Assembly: GCA_002110485.1 (NCBI GenBank)
Contig: MOWL01000046.1
Span: 1,240,001 to 1,304,000, forward strand
Reading direction: 5' to 3'
DNA length: 64,000 nucleotides
DNA from: Emergomyces orientalis
Lineage: Eukaryota; Ascomycota; Eurotiomycetes; Onygenales; Ajellomycetaceae
Position 1 is the first letter of the stretch; the number at the start of each line of letters is the position of its first letter. The position numbers and the translations under genes are program-made. Below, one piece after another: positions 1-12,500 of the stretch. A model generated the notes under the pieces. That model searched no databases, was not told the DNA's origin, and was given only the letters and a program-made list of their open reading frames with translations.

Positions 1-297
1 GCCGAATTGCCTGGCGATCAACCTAACAATCGGCAATCCGACCAGTCCGTCGCCGTCACCGTCATTGAGGATTCGCCATCTATCAAGCAGAGCCCCTTTG
101 ATGATTCGCATGCTTCGCCGGACAAGTCTAGCCCATCCTCCACTAAACCTGAGAAGAGCGAAAAGCCTGCATCCAACGAAAACCAATCCAACAAGGGTTC
201 CGGCCAATCGCTAGAACAGCAACACAAACCAGATGCCGAAATCTTATTCCAGAGAAGTATGAGCCCATTCGACGACAAGAATGAGGTTAAGCCCTGA
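1..297 (+). CDS. C-terminal end of an unrecognised protein (5' part outside window)
   Basis: The frame is open from the first base of the window to a TGA at 295-297, so this is the last 98 codons of a gene that starts to the left. The visible tail is hydrophilic, rich in Ser, Pro, Lys, Asp and Gln, and probably disordered. A short element SPFDD occurs twice (about residues 29-33 and 87-91 of the visible part), which looks like a repeated linear motif. No domain, membrane segment or signal peptide is visible. A pyrimidine-rich, T-tract-rich stretch follows the stop. I do not recognise the protein. Confidence 0.6.
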   Translation, partial: AELPGDQPNNRQSDQSVAVTVIEDSPSIKQSPFDDSHASPDKSSPSSTKPEKSEKPASNENQSNKGSGQSLEQQHKPDAEILFQRSMSPFDDKNEVKP

Positions 298-1942
298 AAA
301 CAATGCAAAAAAAACAGACACCCAAATGTTTTGTTTTCTACGAGGATGATTGATTCTCAATAAATTTGCATAAAACTTCTTTTTTAAGGACACAACTGCT
401 CCTCGCACTACCTGCGTTCTGGACTTATTCATTTCGATACATTCAATGAAGATTCCGGGACGACTTACGATTGATGGGGCATAATGAACACAGAAGCTTG
501 GGCTGGGAATATAAACGGCGTATTTATGGGAAAACTCGATGGTTTGGGTTTTTGTATTTTTTTCTCTTTTCCTTCTTTTCTTTCCCCTTTTTTTTTTTTT
601 TTTTTTTCTTTTTTTTTTTTTTTTGTTGTACAAATGGCAATCTTCTTTTTTTTTTTGTTTCCTTTCAACTTTGTAACCACCTTCGCGCATGTTCGACATT
701 CCATGCACCTTTTTCCTTTCTCTAGCACGTTTCATTAGCTACAATCGTGTAAACTTCGTCGAGGACGAACCGTCTTCTCTTTCTTTTTCTAAAACTTCAT
801 CCTTTGATATTTGTCCGATTACCTAGGTAGTTTTTGGATATTTATGGCAACACATGACCTGGAGGATTCACTGTTGATCGATTTATTATTGAGTGGTCGA
901 TATTTTCCTTCTGAGCTCTCAATGTACTTTGTTCTGACCTCTTTCTTTTTGGTCTTGCCATAGCTAGGAAAGAAAATTTATTCTTCTTTTGGAGTATTTC
1001 AAAGTTTTGAGTTTTGAGTTTTTAAAGGATGAGAATGACCCAACATCAGATGTAGCTCTGCTCAATCAATCACATCCTGCCTGAGGACTAGGATCCTCTT
1101 GACATACCCAAGAGACCCCCAGAGGCCGAACAGTCCGAGTTCCCTGTTCCACTGAGACAAATCCAATGAGACCTCCACCGACGGCCTCACCTCACTGTCC
1201 GAGATGCATCCACCCACCCCACCCGCTTCCTGGTATCCAGGTTGTTGCCTAAGTCCACCCATTCCAAAGTGTCTGCCAAGCCACCATCCACATGACCTCG
1301 TGTCTCCCCCGCGTCAGCCGCTAGGCCGCATGCGGTATAATTGGACGAATATCGCGTCACTTCCCCGCGCAAACCACGGTTTTTTGGCTGATTTGGCGGT
1401 GGCTCGGGTAGGGATATGGCCAGCCTGTGGGCTTTTTTTGAGAGGATTTTTTTGCTGGTTGCTCTGGTGATGTGTGATGGTGCGGTGATAGACTTTGCAT
1501 GATGGAGATTTTAATTTATTTCTTATGACTCACTTTTGCGAGACGGGGGCTGGTTGGGATTGGGTTTTTAAATTTTCAATGGTGTCCAACTACGGAGTAC
1601 ATGAGCTTGGGGAAAGCGGGTTAGAATTATCCCGTCTTGGCATTGTGGAAATGCTCTGAGAAGAGAAGGGGGGAAGAATACAAGGTTTGGAAGATTTGGA
1701 AGAGACGTCGCTTGCAATTCAAATACAAGACAAGGCAATACAAAGCCTGTTGGGCCCTGCAAACGAGGTGGAAGACAGGCTATAAAAAGGGAGCTTGATT
1801 CCTCCGCTGTGTACTGAGGTTTCCCATTCTCTTTTCCTACCATCATTCTCAAACCTGAACTATATACTCCCCTCTCTCTTCTCCATTCCTACTGTTCCTC
1901 TCTGGAATCAAAGCTATCCCCAATTCCCAACCCCAATTCATC
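298..1942. other. Intergenic: 3' flank of the first gene and upstream region of the VOC gene
   Basis: No ORF here has coding character. The stretch holds a long T tract broken by a single C (588-624) and several shorter T runs. The open frames over it are low-complexity products of that tract. The right part leads into a TATA-type promoter at 1781 for the gene starting at 1943. Confidence 0.6.
1781..1788 (+). promoter_or_regulatory. TATA box candidate of the VOC-family gene
   Basis: TATAAAAA lies 162 bp upstream of the ATG at 1943, followed by a pyrimidine-rich stretch (CTCCCCTCTCTCTTCTCC) of the kind common at fungal transcription starts. Motif and position only; no transcript evidence. Confidence 0.4.
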
Positions 1943-2310
1943 ATGTCTAACGAATGGACTCCCCCTCCCTTCGGCGCCCCTTGCTGGATGAATATCCCGG
2001 TCACAGATGTTGCCCGTGGTATGTCGTCTTCCACCTCAATATTCCAACCCAAAGTAGACACTAACCCACCACCACCCAGCCAAATCCTTCTACACCAAGG
2101 TCTTCAACTGGGAAATGCAAGCCCTTCCCGCCAACCTCTGTGAGAAGGACATCGCTATCTTCAGATTCCCAGCCAACAAAACCAGCCCCAGCCCGTTCTG
2201 CGGCAGCCTTGAGCGCGTCGACACCGTAATGCAAACCAAGGACGGCAATGCGTTTAAGATGTATTTTATGGTTGAAGATGATAAGAAGACGGCGGAGGTA
2301 TGTTTTGGTG

Positions 2311-2341
<31 letters not shown>

Positions 2342-2544
2342 CGGTTGCACACACCCACAGCTTTTCAGAAGGCGGTTCCAGTGAATTCTTTGGGGTATTG
2401 TCCTGACTTTTCTTTCAAAAGGCAATCGTCGCGAATGGCGGGGCCAAACTTAGCGAACGCGTCCCTGAGGGGGAGCACGGGTTTATCACCCAGTGCAGCG
2501 ATACCGAAGGAAATGGTATTGGAATTTATGTCTCGAAGCAATAG
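1943..2544 (+). CDS. VOC (glyoxalase/bleomycin-resistance/dioxygenase) fold protein
   Basis: Three exons, 1943-2018, 2080-2297 and 2422-2544, join in frame to 138 codons. Introns begin GTATGT and end CAG or AAG. The product is a single-domain VOC-fold protein: it opens with a first beta-strand (APCWMNIPVTDVARA) and the typical helix SFYTKVFNWEM, and ends with EGEHGFITQCSDTEGNGIGI, the usual C-terminal VOC strand carrying a metal-binding-type region (DTEGN). Members range from glyoxalase I to extradiol dioxygenases and resistance proteins, so the substrate cannot be named. Length is normal for a one-domain member. The second intron contains an unbroken run of over 20 T. The frame is intact, and splice phases and the family pattern agree. 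Confidence 0.85.
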
Positions 2545-3430
2545 TGATTAGGAGAGAGCCTGGGAATGTCATCCCATAAAAAGTCCTTTGACGGGTTCAA
2601 TTGGGGGTATCTTCATTTGGTGGGTTAGTTTCGCGCTGTGTTGGTTCGAATACGCTTTGGACAAATCTTTGGTTTTTCCTCCTCCTTGTATCGTATCCTT
2701 TCAGCTGGTTCTCCGTTGACATCGATGATGCGTGAGATGTACGTAATAGCAGGTGATCAATTGCATAGTTTGAGCTATGAGTAGTATGCCAGGTTGGCCA
2801 ACCAGTTGAAATGAGTTTAAGCTGAAATCAATTAACTACGTTTATTTTGATTCGAGGTACCAATTCCCTAGTATATAAGCATGTAAGCAGTTCCCAAAAT
2901 TCGCAGCGCCATGAGGAATATAAAAGTGTGTGTAGAAGTATTTTTGAACATCTTTCAATTTCGAGAAATACAGGGTGGATGAAATGGAAACGAACAACCT
3001 GCGCGACTTCGGCCACAAACATGGAACCAACAACTATGATTTTTCGAAGTCATTGCTTTGGAGTCCTCTCTATGAGTCCACATTATTCCCGGTCGCATGT
3101 CTTTCCCCCACATATACATATCAAGAAAGGGAACAGTCATAATCTTATCGATGCATCAATCAAACCCCAGTGCAGCCGATTTCCTCTTTTCTTTGTTTAT
3201 ATGGCACGACGAGTCTAGCCTGGCCATCCAACAGTGGCCTCGTTCGCTAGGAACCCTAGCTGGATAGTGCCCCGAAACCGCATATCGAATGGTAAAAGTG
3301 AGTGCAGCGTTTAGTCTCGCACTTACCATCTCGCGCGGAGATGATCACGTAGTAGAAAATCGTAGTTCATAGTCATCGTGATTTGTTCACCCCATTCTAT
3401 TCAGTATTATCCATTAATCGTTCCTTAACA
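2545..3430. other. Intergenic, nothing recognised
   Basis: Convergent intergenic region between the VOC gene (+) and TFB5 (-). A 123-codon open frame at 2847-3218 (+) has no recognisable domain and low coding character, and I do not call it a gene. Confidence 0.5.
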
Positions 3431-3844
3431 TCACTCCGACTCCGATTCCTCTGGTTGCATAATCTTCTCATCCAGCTCCTATAGGCCGTCACATAATATT
3501 AGCATAAAAGATAATGGTTTCCAAATCCCCAAGTTCCCATGTAGCTAAACAAACACACTAATATGGGAACATAAAAAAAATATGGAAACATACATTACTC
3601 AGCCGCGCCTTCAAATGCTGCAACTGACTCTCCTTAATTACCAGGTGACGCTCGTCATCGAGGTCCTCGACGATATAATCGTGCCGCTCCTGGTCATATT
3701 TGAGGATTATGGCTTTAACTGATGGGTCACATTCTATTAGGACACCTATAGAGAGAGAAAACCAGTTAGAAAGGGAGATAAGATACCCATTATTTTCGGA
3801 GGCGTGCATGGTTTAGCGTACTTACCTTTCACGGCACGTGGCAT
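3431..3844 (-). CDS. tfb5: TFIIH core subunit TFB5/TTDA (GTF2H5)
   Basis: Three exons, 3826-3844, 3594-3745 and 3431-3478, join to 72 codons, the normal length for this very small subunit. The protein starts MPRAVKGVLIECDPSVKAI, the family signature, continues with an acidic 'EDLDDERHLVI' strand region and a helix 'SQLQHLKARLSN', and ends in an acidic tail (PEESESE). TFB5 binds the p52 subunit (Tfb2), stabilises TFIIH and is needed for nucleotide excision repair and RNA polymerase II initiation in the nucleus. The first exon is only 19 nt, so the start must be taken from the spliced product; an in-frame ATG inside intron 1 (near 3809) is not the start. All splice sites are GT..AG. Confidence 0.95.
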
Positions 3845-6457
3845 GGCCGGATCTAGCGGTGGGAGAGAAGGGTTGGATTCGAGGAGGCGGCTGATTCGGC
3901 CTTTTGTTATAGTTTATCGAACAGGATCGGAGTCGTTGGCAGTTGTGATTTGTGTCTTGAAGAAGCTTTGAGGACAAGGACAGGGGCTTGGCATTGAAAA
4001 TAGTCACGTGGTTAAGCTGTAATCGGAACGCGGATTATAAAAGCTCCAACTGCTGGTTAAATTGCTCCCACGTCTCGTCTGGACGGGGAGGAGATGCAGA
4101 GATAACCCTCTCCTAAGGCGCGAATCAACCCGCGAAACAGACATCCCGTTGGTGTTGAAAGGCAAAATCAGCTGGTTTGGTTCTCATTCGGTTTTCAGGT
4201 TTCGCCAGCACCTAACCTCAACAGCGAAACAAAGACAGAAGAGATGCAGTGTTCCCAGAAACTGAAATTGCTCCATATATCGTCTCAACTACGCTGAATA
4301 AAATAATAAATACGGCTTGCTAACCAGGCCCGCACATGCAACATGCAACATGAGCCATGCAACATGGGCAATTCATCATTTAGATGAACAAATGTCACTC
4401 CACACGCCCAGAATGATCACCGCCCGCCCTCTGTGGGGTTGGCGTGTTTCAAGGCTTACCCCCCTCCTGCAATTTGGAATATCAAGTTGTAAATCGTCTT
4501 CACATTCGTTTCACTAGATTTATAGGTAGTAATGCAAGCGGGATCTGGAATTATGCTGACATCTTAATCGATATTCTCTGCCGTACACAAGACAAGGCCG
4601 GCCACGCCAGACGCGTCAACACTACAACTTGCGTACCAGTGCCATGCAATGCAATGCGCAATACGGCTATGCTACACACCTCCGAGATACAACGGGTAAG
4701 TATGTTAAATATTCTCGTTTCACGGGATATGTATGTATGTTATATGTATGGACATGTAGCTCCGATGGATTGCTCCTCTTGGTTTCGGGCGGTTGAAACT
4801 CTAGCGTGCGATACATTGAACAACTTCGTATGGAGTGGGGATCCATCGGCGGGCGCCGCTGGGTTATCTGAACTGGGTTTTGGGAGTGAGGTGTGGAGGC
4901 GGGAAGGGGAGTATGTGCAGGGGTTTGCTATTTGGCCACGGCATGGTGGCAAAGGAGGAGACGCATCATGATATAGGAGAGGGGGGCAGGAAGCAAGGAA
5001 GGCTTATGCTTGATGAAAAAATTGCGATATGAAATTTGTTTATTTCCAGCAATTATAATAGAGCAGTCAAATGTGTGTGGAGATTGTCAGAGCGATGTCG
5101 CAGAGGTATCAAATATCGATTATTTGGGTTAAGCCATGACGGATGAGGCGGTTGCCAGTTAGTATCATTTCTTTAAAAAGTGAATTGGCTAAAGAGTCTA
5201 TAATAGAATTATTCTTTCAATTCCCGGTTGAAATGGTGTTTTGAGTTGATATTAAACCTGATACATCCATAATGTTTATGAATATATATATTTATATTTA
5301 TAACTTCTCAAGCCTAAAACAGAATAATGATTGAAAAATGCTTGCCGTATATTTAATATGAATTTAAAAGAAATAAAACCGGAGCTATATCCATGAGTTA
5401 TTAGATAGATAATTGTAGCTTAGGTTTCTACAGTTTACATGCAATGAAATAAACACCTAGAAGACTTCATTTTTCCAATGCAACACATAGCTACTGAAAT
5501 GGAGGAACTTTCAGATGCATGGCCAAGCCACCACAACTCAACCTGCATAGCTTGGCACCCGCCTGGGTTGTTCGTGTACAGTAAAACCACCAGTCCTCGA
5601 GGACTTAACGGAAGCAGTGAGATTGAATCTTTCATAGATATACGTCACATCTATATAAATACATAAGTTCTCACCAGGTGGTACCTGTTGTAGCCATGGT
5701 AGGTTGTATATTCCTTAGTAGTTTATGCGGGTTGAGTAGCTGCAGTGCTGCAGCCCTGTTTGAATGTAGATGTGCATTAAGGTGAGGCTTTGCATCGCCG
5801 AACCCCGCTTTTGTAAGGCTTTGCCAGCTTTTCTTTGCGAGGTAGAGATCAGTTTTAGACAAACAGAGCACACCCATGATATCATGACCCATTCTATTTT
5901 TCATTATGTTGGGAAAGCCTTTTCACCCGGAGTTTACTTGAGAGTGAAGGAGAGATTAATTTGGAAGTAAGTATTATTAAATATTTGCGGTTTGAATGTA
6001 ATCTATGTATGTTGATCTTTTTTTAGGCTTTTTTTTTTATTTATTTTAGTTTTGGTGCTTATATTTTAACGGAAGGCAGTGGGTATCAAGATAGGTGGAG
6101 CAGAAAAGGGGGAATAGAGAGAGATTAGATGGATAGAAGGGCTGCTAGGTAGGTAGGTAGGTAGGTGGAAGTTGAGAGAGGGATATGCTATATGCCCGAA
6201 CATGATTTTGAGGTAGGTTACTAGAGAACGACAATGGCAGAGAGATTTGGAGATACATATACATGCATGATATGGTGGACCAAAATATGAAGACAGGGAG
6301 AAATAGAAGGGAAGCAGAAAGATATAAAATCAAGGGAAAAGAAAATCAACAAAAGAAAAGGAAAAGAATAAAGCTGAGAAATGGAAAAGGACCCCGCCGA
6401 CTAAAGATATGTGTATATATATCTGCATGGCTGTATATATATATCGTTCTAAAATGT
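3845..6457. other. Gene-poor region upstream of TFB5 and downstream of the phosphate permease
   Basis: The longest open frame (4444-4971, +, 175 codons) has no domain, an unlikely composition and overlaps a comparable frame on the other strand, so it is not called. The part from about 5040 to 6450 is AT-rich, with an AGGT tetranucleotide array and a short AT dinucleotide run near 6431-6444. No RNA gene was seen. Confidence 0.5.
6146..6167. repeat. AGGT tetranucleotide microsatellite
   Basis: Five tandem copies of TAGG/AGGT between a GA-rich stretch and the 3' flank of the phosphate permease gene. Simple repeat, no assigned function. Confidence 0.8.
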
Positions 6458-8167
6458 CTACAGATGAGGCGCGTTCAGAGCCATCACCATTAACAGACCA
6501 GATGTCAACCCAGCGATTGGCAGGGTCATGATCCATCCGCAGAAGATGTACCCCAGCTGTCTCCAGTTGACAGCACCGAGATCATAGTTCATCAGGGCGG
6601 TACCCAGGGTGGCACCGGTCAGACACTGGGTGGTGCTGACGGGCAGACCAAGACGCGAGGCGAGGAGGACAGTGACAGCGGCGCCAAGCTCCATGGAGAA
6701 ACCACGAGTAGGAGATAACTGGGTGATCTTGTTACCCAGGGCACGGATGATGTGATAACCGAAGAACCAGAAGCCGGCGCCGAGCAAGAAACCGGCGACA
6801 ACCAGGATCCAGATCGGAGTGTGGGTTTCCTTCGAGACAACACCGGTAATGTAAGTGTCGTAGGCACCAACCCAGGGGCCAACAGCGTTGGCAACATCGT
6901 TAGAACCGTGAGCAATGGACATCATCATGGCACTGGCAACTTGGGCATAGGTCCAGAGATGCTCGACTCTGTTATCGTAGCGTTTGGCTTTGGCGTGGGT
7001 TTTGGCGAGAAGATCGGAGGAGTGAGAGACGCAGTCACGGGAAATACCTTGGAGGAAGAAATATTTGACCCAGGACCAGAGACGAGTGGGGCTGTAAACG
7101 GGGAGATGTCTTGTCGGGGCGAGCCAGCGTTCCTCAGGCTCGAGGAATTGTTTGCTTTCGAGAGCAGCGGTGTTATGTTCGGCACCCTTCTCGATGGCGG
7201 ACGGGTCTGGGGAGTCTGAGCCTTTTCCGTCGGAGGAGGCGGGTTTGATGGCGTCCGGATCGGAAGAGTTGTTGTTGGCGGTGGTGGGGGCGGTGGTGTG
7301 GGCACTTTTGTAATAGTCAATGACAACCTCTCCATCGGCCGAGGCGGGGAAGTAGAGCCAAGGGTCGTCGCGCCAGAGGGTTGGGCCGAGCGGAAGATGG
7401 TAGAACTTGACACGGGCATCTCCAACGATGAGACGGCGGTGGAAGTACGGGAGGAAGAAAGCGTAGGAGAAAGCGAGACAACCGAAGAAGACACCGAGGA
7501 CAATACCGCACATCTTGCCGACGCCAAACTCCTCGTACGACTGGCCACCGGGCAGCTCAACGATGATGAACAGGGCGAGAATGGCGGCAGTGATGGAGAG
7601 GTAGTAAGGGATCAGACGCATGGCCCATTTCAGCGGTTCACGGCGTTCGAGCACAGAGTATTTGACGGTGCCGAAGATGATGGCAGAGAAGGCGGCCGCA
7701 ATAGCGGGAGCAATGGCCCAGGAGGCAGCGATCTGGGAAACACTGCCGTCCGCCCAGGCCCATTTGACACTGGCCTGGGAGGCGATGCCGGTACCGATGA
7801 GGGCGCCGACGACGGTCTGGGTGGTTGAGACGGGGAAGCCGAGTTTCGTCGCGACCAGCAACCAGCTGGCAGAGCCAACTTCAGCGCAGCCCATGGCAAG
7901 CATCATCACACCAGGGGTAGGCTTGAATCTGTTGATGTCGATGATACCGCTTTTGATAGTTTTTGTAACACGGGAACCCAAGGCGACGGCCCCGACAAAC
8001 TCAGTGACCATGGAGAGGAAGCCGACCTGAGGCATGGTAAGGGTTCTCGCGGCGACGGAAGTTGCGTAGGAATTGGCGACATCGTTGGCGCCGTTACCGA
8101 AGGAGGAGCCACAGAAAGCGATGGAGATGATGGCGAGGATCCAGTCATATTGACTGAGGACGGCCAT
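6458..8167 (-). CDS. PHO89: Phosphate:Na+ symporter, PHO-4/PHO89 family (PiT)
   Basis: A single exon of 569 codons, typical for fungal high-affinity phosphate:sodium (or H+) symporters of the PiT family, acting in the plasma membrane. Both PiT signatures are intact: GANDVANSYATS (about residues 26-37) and GSNDVANAVGPW (about 421-432). Each is followed further on by the conserved PVSTTQ element (GFPVSTTQ, GLPVSTTQ). Two blocks of membrane segments flank a long hydrophilic, Ser/Asp/Pro-rich central loop (about residues 270-375), as in Neurospora PHO-4 and yeast Pho89. In Neurospora this class is induced by phosphate starvation through NUC-1, and CACGTG sites lie about 1.1 and 1.4 kb upstream. 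No damage is seen. Family assignment is firm; the coupling ion is inferred from the family. Confidence 0.95.
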   Translation of the reverse strand: MAVLSQYDWILAIISIAFCGSSFGNGANDVANSYATSVAARTLTMPQVGFLSMVTEFVGAVALGSRVTKTIKSGIIDINRFKPTPGVMMLAMGCAEVGSASWLLVATKLGFPVSTTQTVVGALIGTGIASQASVKWAWADGSVSQIAASWAIAPAIAAAFSAIIFGTVKYSVLERREPLKWAMRLIPYYLSITAAILALFIIVELPGGQSYEEFGVGKMCGIVLGVFFGCLAFSYAFFLPYFHRRLIVGDARVKFYHLPLGPTLWRDDPWLYFPASADGEVVIDYYKSAHTTAPTTANNNSSDPDAIKPASSDGKGSDSPDPSAIEKGAEHNTAALESKQFLEPEERWLAPTRHLPVYSPTRLWSWVKYFFLQGISRDCVSHSSDLLAKTHAKAKRYDNRVEHLWTYAQVASAMMMSIAHGSNDVANAVGPWVGAYDTYITGVVSKETHTPIWILVVAGFLLGAGFWFFGYHIIRALGNKITQLSPTRGFSMELGAAVTVLLASRLGLPVSTTQCLTGATLGTALMNYDLGAVNWRQLGYIFCGWIMTLPIAGLTSGLLMVMALNAPHL

Positions 8168-9242
8168 GACTGAGAAATTTGGTCAAGGACCTGTTCGTTA
8201 CTTGTATATATATATATGTATATATCTCTCTCTGTGCACTTTTGGCGGGGGTGTTTTTTTAAAGGACGAATAACCCCAGAGGTAGAGTTGAAGCACTGGC
8301 CCTGCTTGGCCGATGGGCCCTAGCTAGCTTGGACGAAGCAAGGGGAAGGTGGATGTGAGGAAGGGATCAACGCGAGCGAGGGCAGACAAGGAATTGTCTG
8401 TTTGATGAGCGTAGAGAGAGAGAAAAGAGAGAGAGAAAAGAGAGACGAGAAGCAGAAGAAGGAGAAGAAGCGGAAGGCAAGATATATAGATACAACCTTC
8501 CTGGACGCAGCTTCTGTTACGAGGGCATGTGTTAAAAAAAAAGAGAGAAAAAGAAAAAAGAGCCCGGGCAGCTGCCAGCCAACCAGTCGGCGGCATGCAT
8601 GCATACGGGCATGCTGCATAGCCAAACCATCTGCAAGAATGGCCTTCCTTCAGGGCGTTCCCAGGGGTGGTCCCAAGGGATTTGACCCAAAGCGGCAATT
8701 AGCCCTAACTAGCCCTAGCTAGCCTTAACTCTAGCCAGCCAGAAGCTGCCCAGAGCTGCCCAGAGTTGCCTCTAGCCCAGGGTTGGCGGTGGGGGTTGAA
8801 AAAGTGGTTCAATCCAATCACTGTCTTTCCTGGCAGCACGTTCTCTGCTTGCTCCGAGTTTATCTCAACCTCTGCTCATCATCTGTTCGCGTTATCTAAT
8901 CGCTGTCCTTTTCCTTTTTGTCGGTGGCGGAGTGGAGGAGAGTGGAGGAGCAGGAAAAAGATAATCCTTTTTTCGCCATTAGTTACTATTCCAAAACTGC
9001 TTTGGATTTTTCTCTCGTTCGTTCTTTTTTTGTTTCTTTCTCTTGGCGGCGTGGGAGCCGAAGCGGATTCTGTTGCCCCCGTCTGACTTGAGACTGCATC
9101 TGCTGCAGCTGCAGTGCGCTGCAACCACATGGGCTGTCCCATCGATTCGCCTGTTTTCTTCTGACTGACTCCATTTTTTTTATTATAATTTTCTTGCCTC
9201 GATATGTCAACCAACCCCCAATTGCATACGCGAAACACCCGC

Positions 9243-9248
9243 CACGTG
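9243..9248. promoter_or_regulatory. CACGTG E-box, possible NUC-1/PHO4-type site
   Basis: Palindromic CACGTG about 1.1 kb upstream of the phosphate permease start. In Neurospora and yeast, NUC-1/Pho4 bHLH factors bind CACGTG/CACGTT upstream of phosphate-starvation genes. A six-base match alone is weak; the gene context is the only added support. Confidence 0.3.
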
Positions 9249-9525
9249 GGCGGAGAAATGCCGACTCCTGTTTTTATTTTTATTTTTGCTTGTCTTTTGC
9301 TTTTCTTTTCTGGCATACATTCCTCGGGATGGAGCCCAGATTTCTGGATTTCTGTATCACTTCAAGCTCTGCTCGGTGATAAACTGTCACACCGGTTATT
9401 GCTAACTAATAATGGTTACTTCTGCTGCGACTGCTGTGACAGTAGCGGGGCGGGTTATTTTCCCTTTTCATTCTTCTTCTTCTATTTGTCACGGATATCC
9501 GTAGTTATTTTTACTCCTGGCTGTA

Positions 9526-9531
9526 CACGTG
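9526..9531. promoter_or_regulatory. Second CACGTG E-box upstream of the phosphate permease
   Basis: Second perfect CACGTG, 283 bp beyond the first and about 1.36 kb from the permease start. Two copies in a gene-free region next to a PHO-4 gene fit phosphate control, but the distance is large and binding is not shown. Confidence 0.25.
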
Positions 9532-12500
9532 CACCTAAGGCACATGTTTTGGGATCCATATCTCTTTTCCTTTTCCTTTTTTTCTTTCTTCGTTTTCTTC
9601 TTCGTACTTTGTAGAAGTAAAATCTTGGCTTGCTTGTCCTGGTCTCGTGCAAGCCCAGTGTCATTCCGAACTCTGCAATCCAGGCGCATTCCATCCTCGC
9701 GTATTTTCCCTTTCTAGACACCAAAGATGCTGGCCCTCGGGGAGGGTTGAGAATGCTAACCCCTTCCATCAGGCTCGTCCAATGACAGGTTGTGTCCCCT
9801 GCACGGTCTCAGTTTGTTCGCTCTCCACCTTAGCCATCAGCCAGAAAAAATAGTAAAAAATAGCTTCGGAGCTTGAACTTTTGAATTGCTTATTTCCTTC
9901 TCAACCACTCATCTCCCTGCCCTTCGAAATATAAAAAAGGAATGAATGGGAAACGCCCTCCTCCCACGTTTCCCACGCTTTCTTACTCTTTTTCTTTTCT
10001 TTTGCCATTTTGTCTGCCAGTTCTTGGATCTCGACCCACCGCAGGGTCTGCCTGCCACTCCGCTAGGGATCCATGCGGGATCGTTCATGCAGAAGCAAAT
10101 GCAGACTACGACTAAAAGCCCGGGATCCAGGCAAGCTGCAGATACAAGCCATATTTTCATCTCAAGTTCTTGGGGCATTTCTCATTTTTACCAACTCATT
10201 CGCCCTTCCTCCCCCCCCTGCCCCCCTGCCCCCCTGCCATCTCTATCCTCTTCTACTCTGCGTAGTCTGCCTGGCATATATGCCTTGGCCCAGGACTCCC
10301 AGGTTGATTTTCTTGACGTCTGTGTGTCTCGAAGATCTTCTCCTCCCTGCTCTGCCTTGTGATTCTCGACTGGATCAGCGGTGGTTTTCGCATCCATTAT
10401 TGTTTTCAAGTCCCCCCCCCTGCTACAGCCTCTCATTATTAATTGGCGTTGTCTTTTTTAAATATTAGTCACAACTTAATGATAAATACATTCCCCATTG
10501 GACGGGGTGTCTCAGCAAGGCACTTTGTGGATTCAAGGCTCAATGCATTTTCATTTCTTTCATTTATTCATTTTTCATCTTCATTTCAATTTCGTTGACT
10601 AACAAGAGCCCAATTACCCTCCAAGGGTAGGCAGATGACCTCCGCTGATCCACCTATTTCCTCTGAAGCCATCGACTCGTTCCAGGTTTCAAACCGCATA
10701 TTGACGAAAAACAGGATTCTGACTCTTTCAACATAACGGCCAGTGCGCCGCCAGTAATTCCTCATATCTGACTTCCGATATCCCTTGCGCCCACGCCAGC
10801 CTGCCTCAAATTACCCCCTCCAAAGTATATCCTCACATCAAATCTATCGAGACTCGCGGCACTTGTCATTCTCATTCCCAAAACCTTTTGGCTAACGACG
10901 CCAACAAATCGCCAAACGCCTGTGGCTTGCGGAACCAATACACTCCTGCACGAGGGGTGCGGACCCGACCAAAAGAAAATCTTCAATTGTCACCAGGACT
11001 CCAACAGCCCAGTTCAGCTTGAAGGGGAGGTTTCGACATGTGTAGTGGTGTTGAGGTTGCTCTGATAGGCTTACTCTAATATGTCACTCACCATGTCTCC
11101 TCAGGGAGCAAAGTTTTTAAGCCATCAAATCAGCCCCCGATTCACCCCCCATCGCAGATCCGTTTCAAGATTTTTGGATTCCTCAAGTTGCTAACTAACT
11201 AACTAATCGTCACTCTGACCATCACCAAAAATCTCCTGGGGTGAAAGCATTTCACCAATTAAAAAATTTATGCTGCAAAAGCCCAAGGGGGTGGTTGGTG
11301 GCAAATCACAAGTCCACGGATGCAGAACTGGCATTTGAATCACCATTGGAAATATGAAGGATATACCGCAATGGGGATGCAGAATGGTGATTTGGAATTT
11401 GGCCGCGCAATGTGTTCCATACCATGACTTACGGGAGGGCCAATGGAAGTTTTAACAATTGAAATAATTGAACGCTAAAATACACCCTGGTTCTATTTGT
11501 TGAATATTGATGAATGAGTAACCTCGGAATATCCAACTGAAGAGGAGGAATTGAGCAATTTTCGTGAGAATACCTTCGAAAATAGCTGCCTTGGGTAGCT
11601 ACATATGTTTTGTCTCCTGATGACACTGGGAGCCCCTTTGTCTGAAGTTAATGTCACGATATATTCCTATTTTATTATTTTATATTAGTGTCAATGTGTT
11701 TGGCATGCAAGGCTTTCTCTCCACTTTTCATTTAGTTAGAGGATAGTTGTGTAGCGTAGTATGTATCCAACTGTTCACTTTGATTGGAGTTCTTTGTTCT
11801 GCCATTCTGGTTCCAGGTTTTGTTCTTGCTGACTTTCTTTCCTTTTCACCTCACTCTCTCGACTGGCCTTACAGAACAACTGTTTCACTCACTACCTTTA
11901 CAAGTTCATGGGCCACTGATTTTGTAATCTCAAAACACCCTTTCACTAAAATCACGTTAGTGGCCAATGCATCGTAAGTGGAAAAGAAACCCTTATACTT
12001 TTAATTTCTATTGATATGCCGCCTTTCTGCATGAGCCCTTGCAGAAGCTTAAGAGCTACAACTTGTACACAGTGTTTCGGCTGCTGGGGTGTGTAGAACA
12101 GTGACCAGTATGTGCCTACCTAACTACCTATCTAGGCACCTAGGTGTATACATATGACTTGAGATAAATTCCACCATATGTTGGAATTTTAGCGGTGGCT
12201 GGCTGGGCGTAGAACTCTGGCAAACTAGAGGGTGTCTACCGGCGAAGCTCATCGGCTTAGAATCAAACCAGTACAAAATAAATGAGAGTTGAACATGCTG
12301 CGTGGCAGAGTTCTAGTTTTTCATGACAGTTCTTAGTACGGCGTGCCATTTTTAATTCAAACAATGATAACCTTAAAGTGTAGGCCATTTAGTGAATGAA
12401 ATCATGAGCGAGAATGAGATAACCATTTAATCAATTCCGGAAAACCCGCCTTCGCTCATTGTCTTTGGATTTCTGATCAAAGTGTCATTGTATAGCCTCC

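Noticed and set aside
2847..3218. 123-codon open frame on the plus strand
   Set aside because: No recognisable motif; lies in a convergent intergenic region with opposing overlapping frames.
4444..4971. 175-codon open frame on the plus strand
   Set aside because: No domain, odd composition, overlaps frames on the other strand, no intron structure that would improve it.
6752..7828. Long plus-strand frames opposite the phosphate permease
   Set aside because: Shadow frames of a GC-rich membrane protein gene; the minus strand carries the full PiT signatures.
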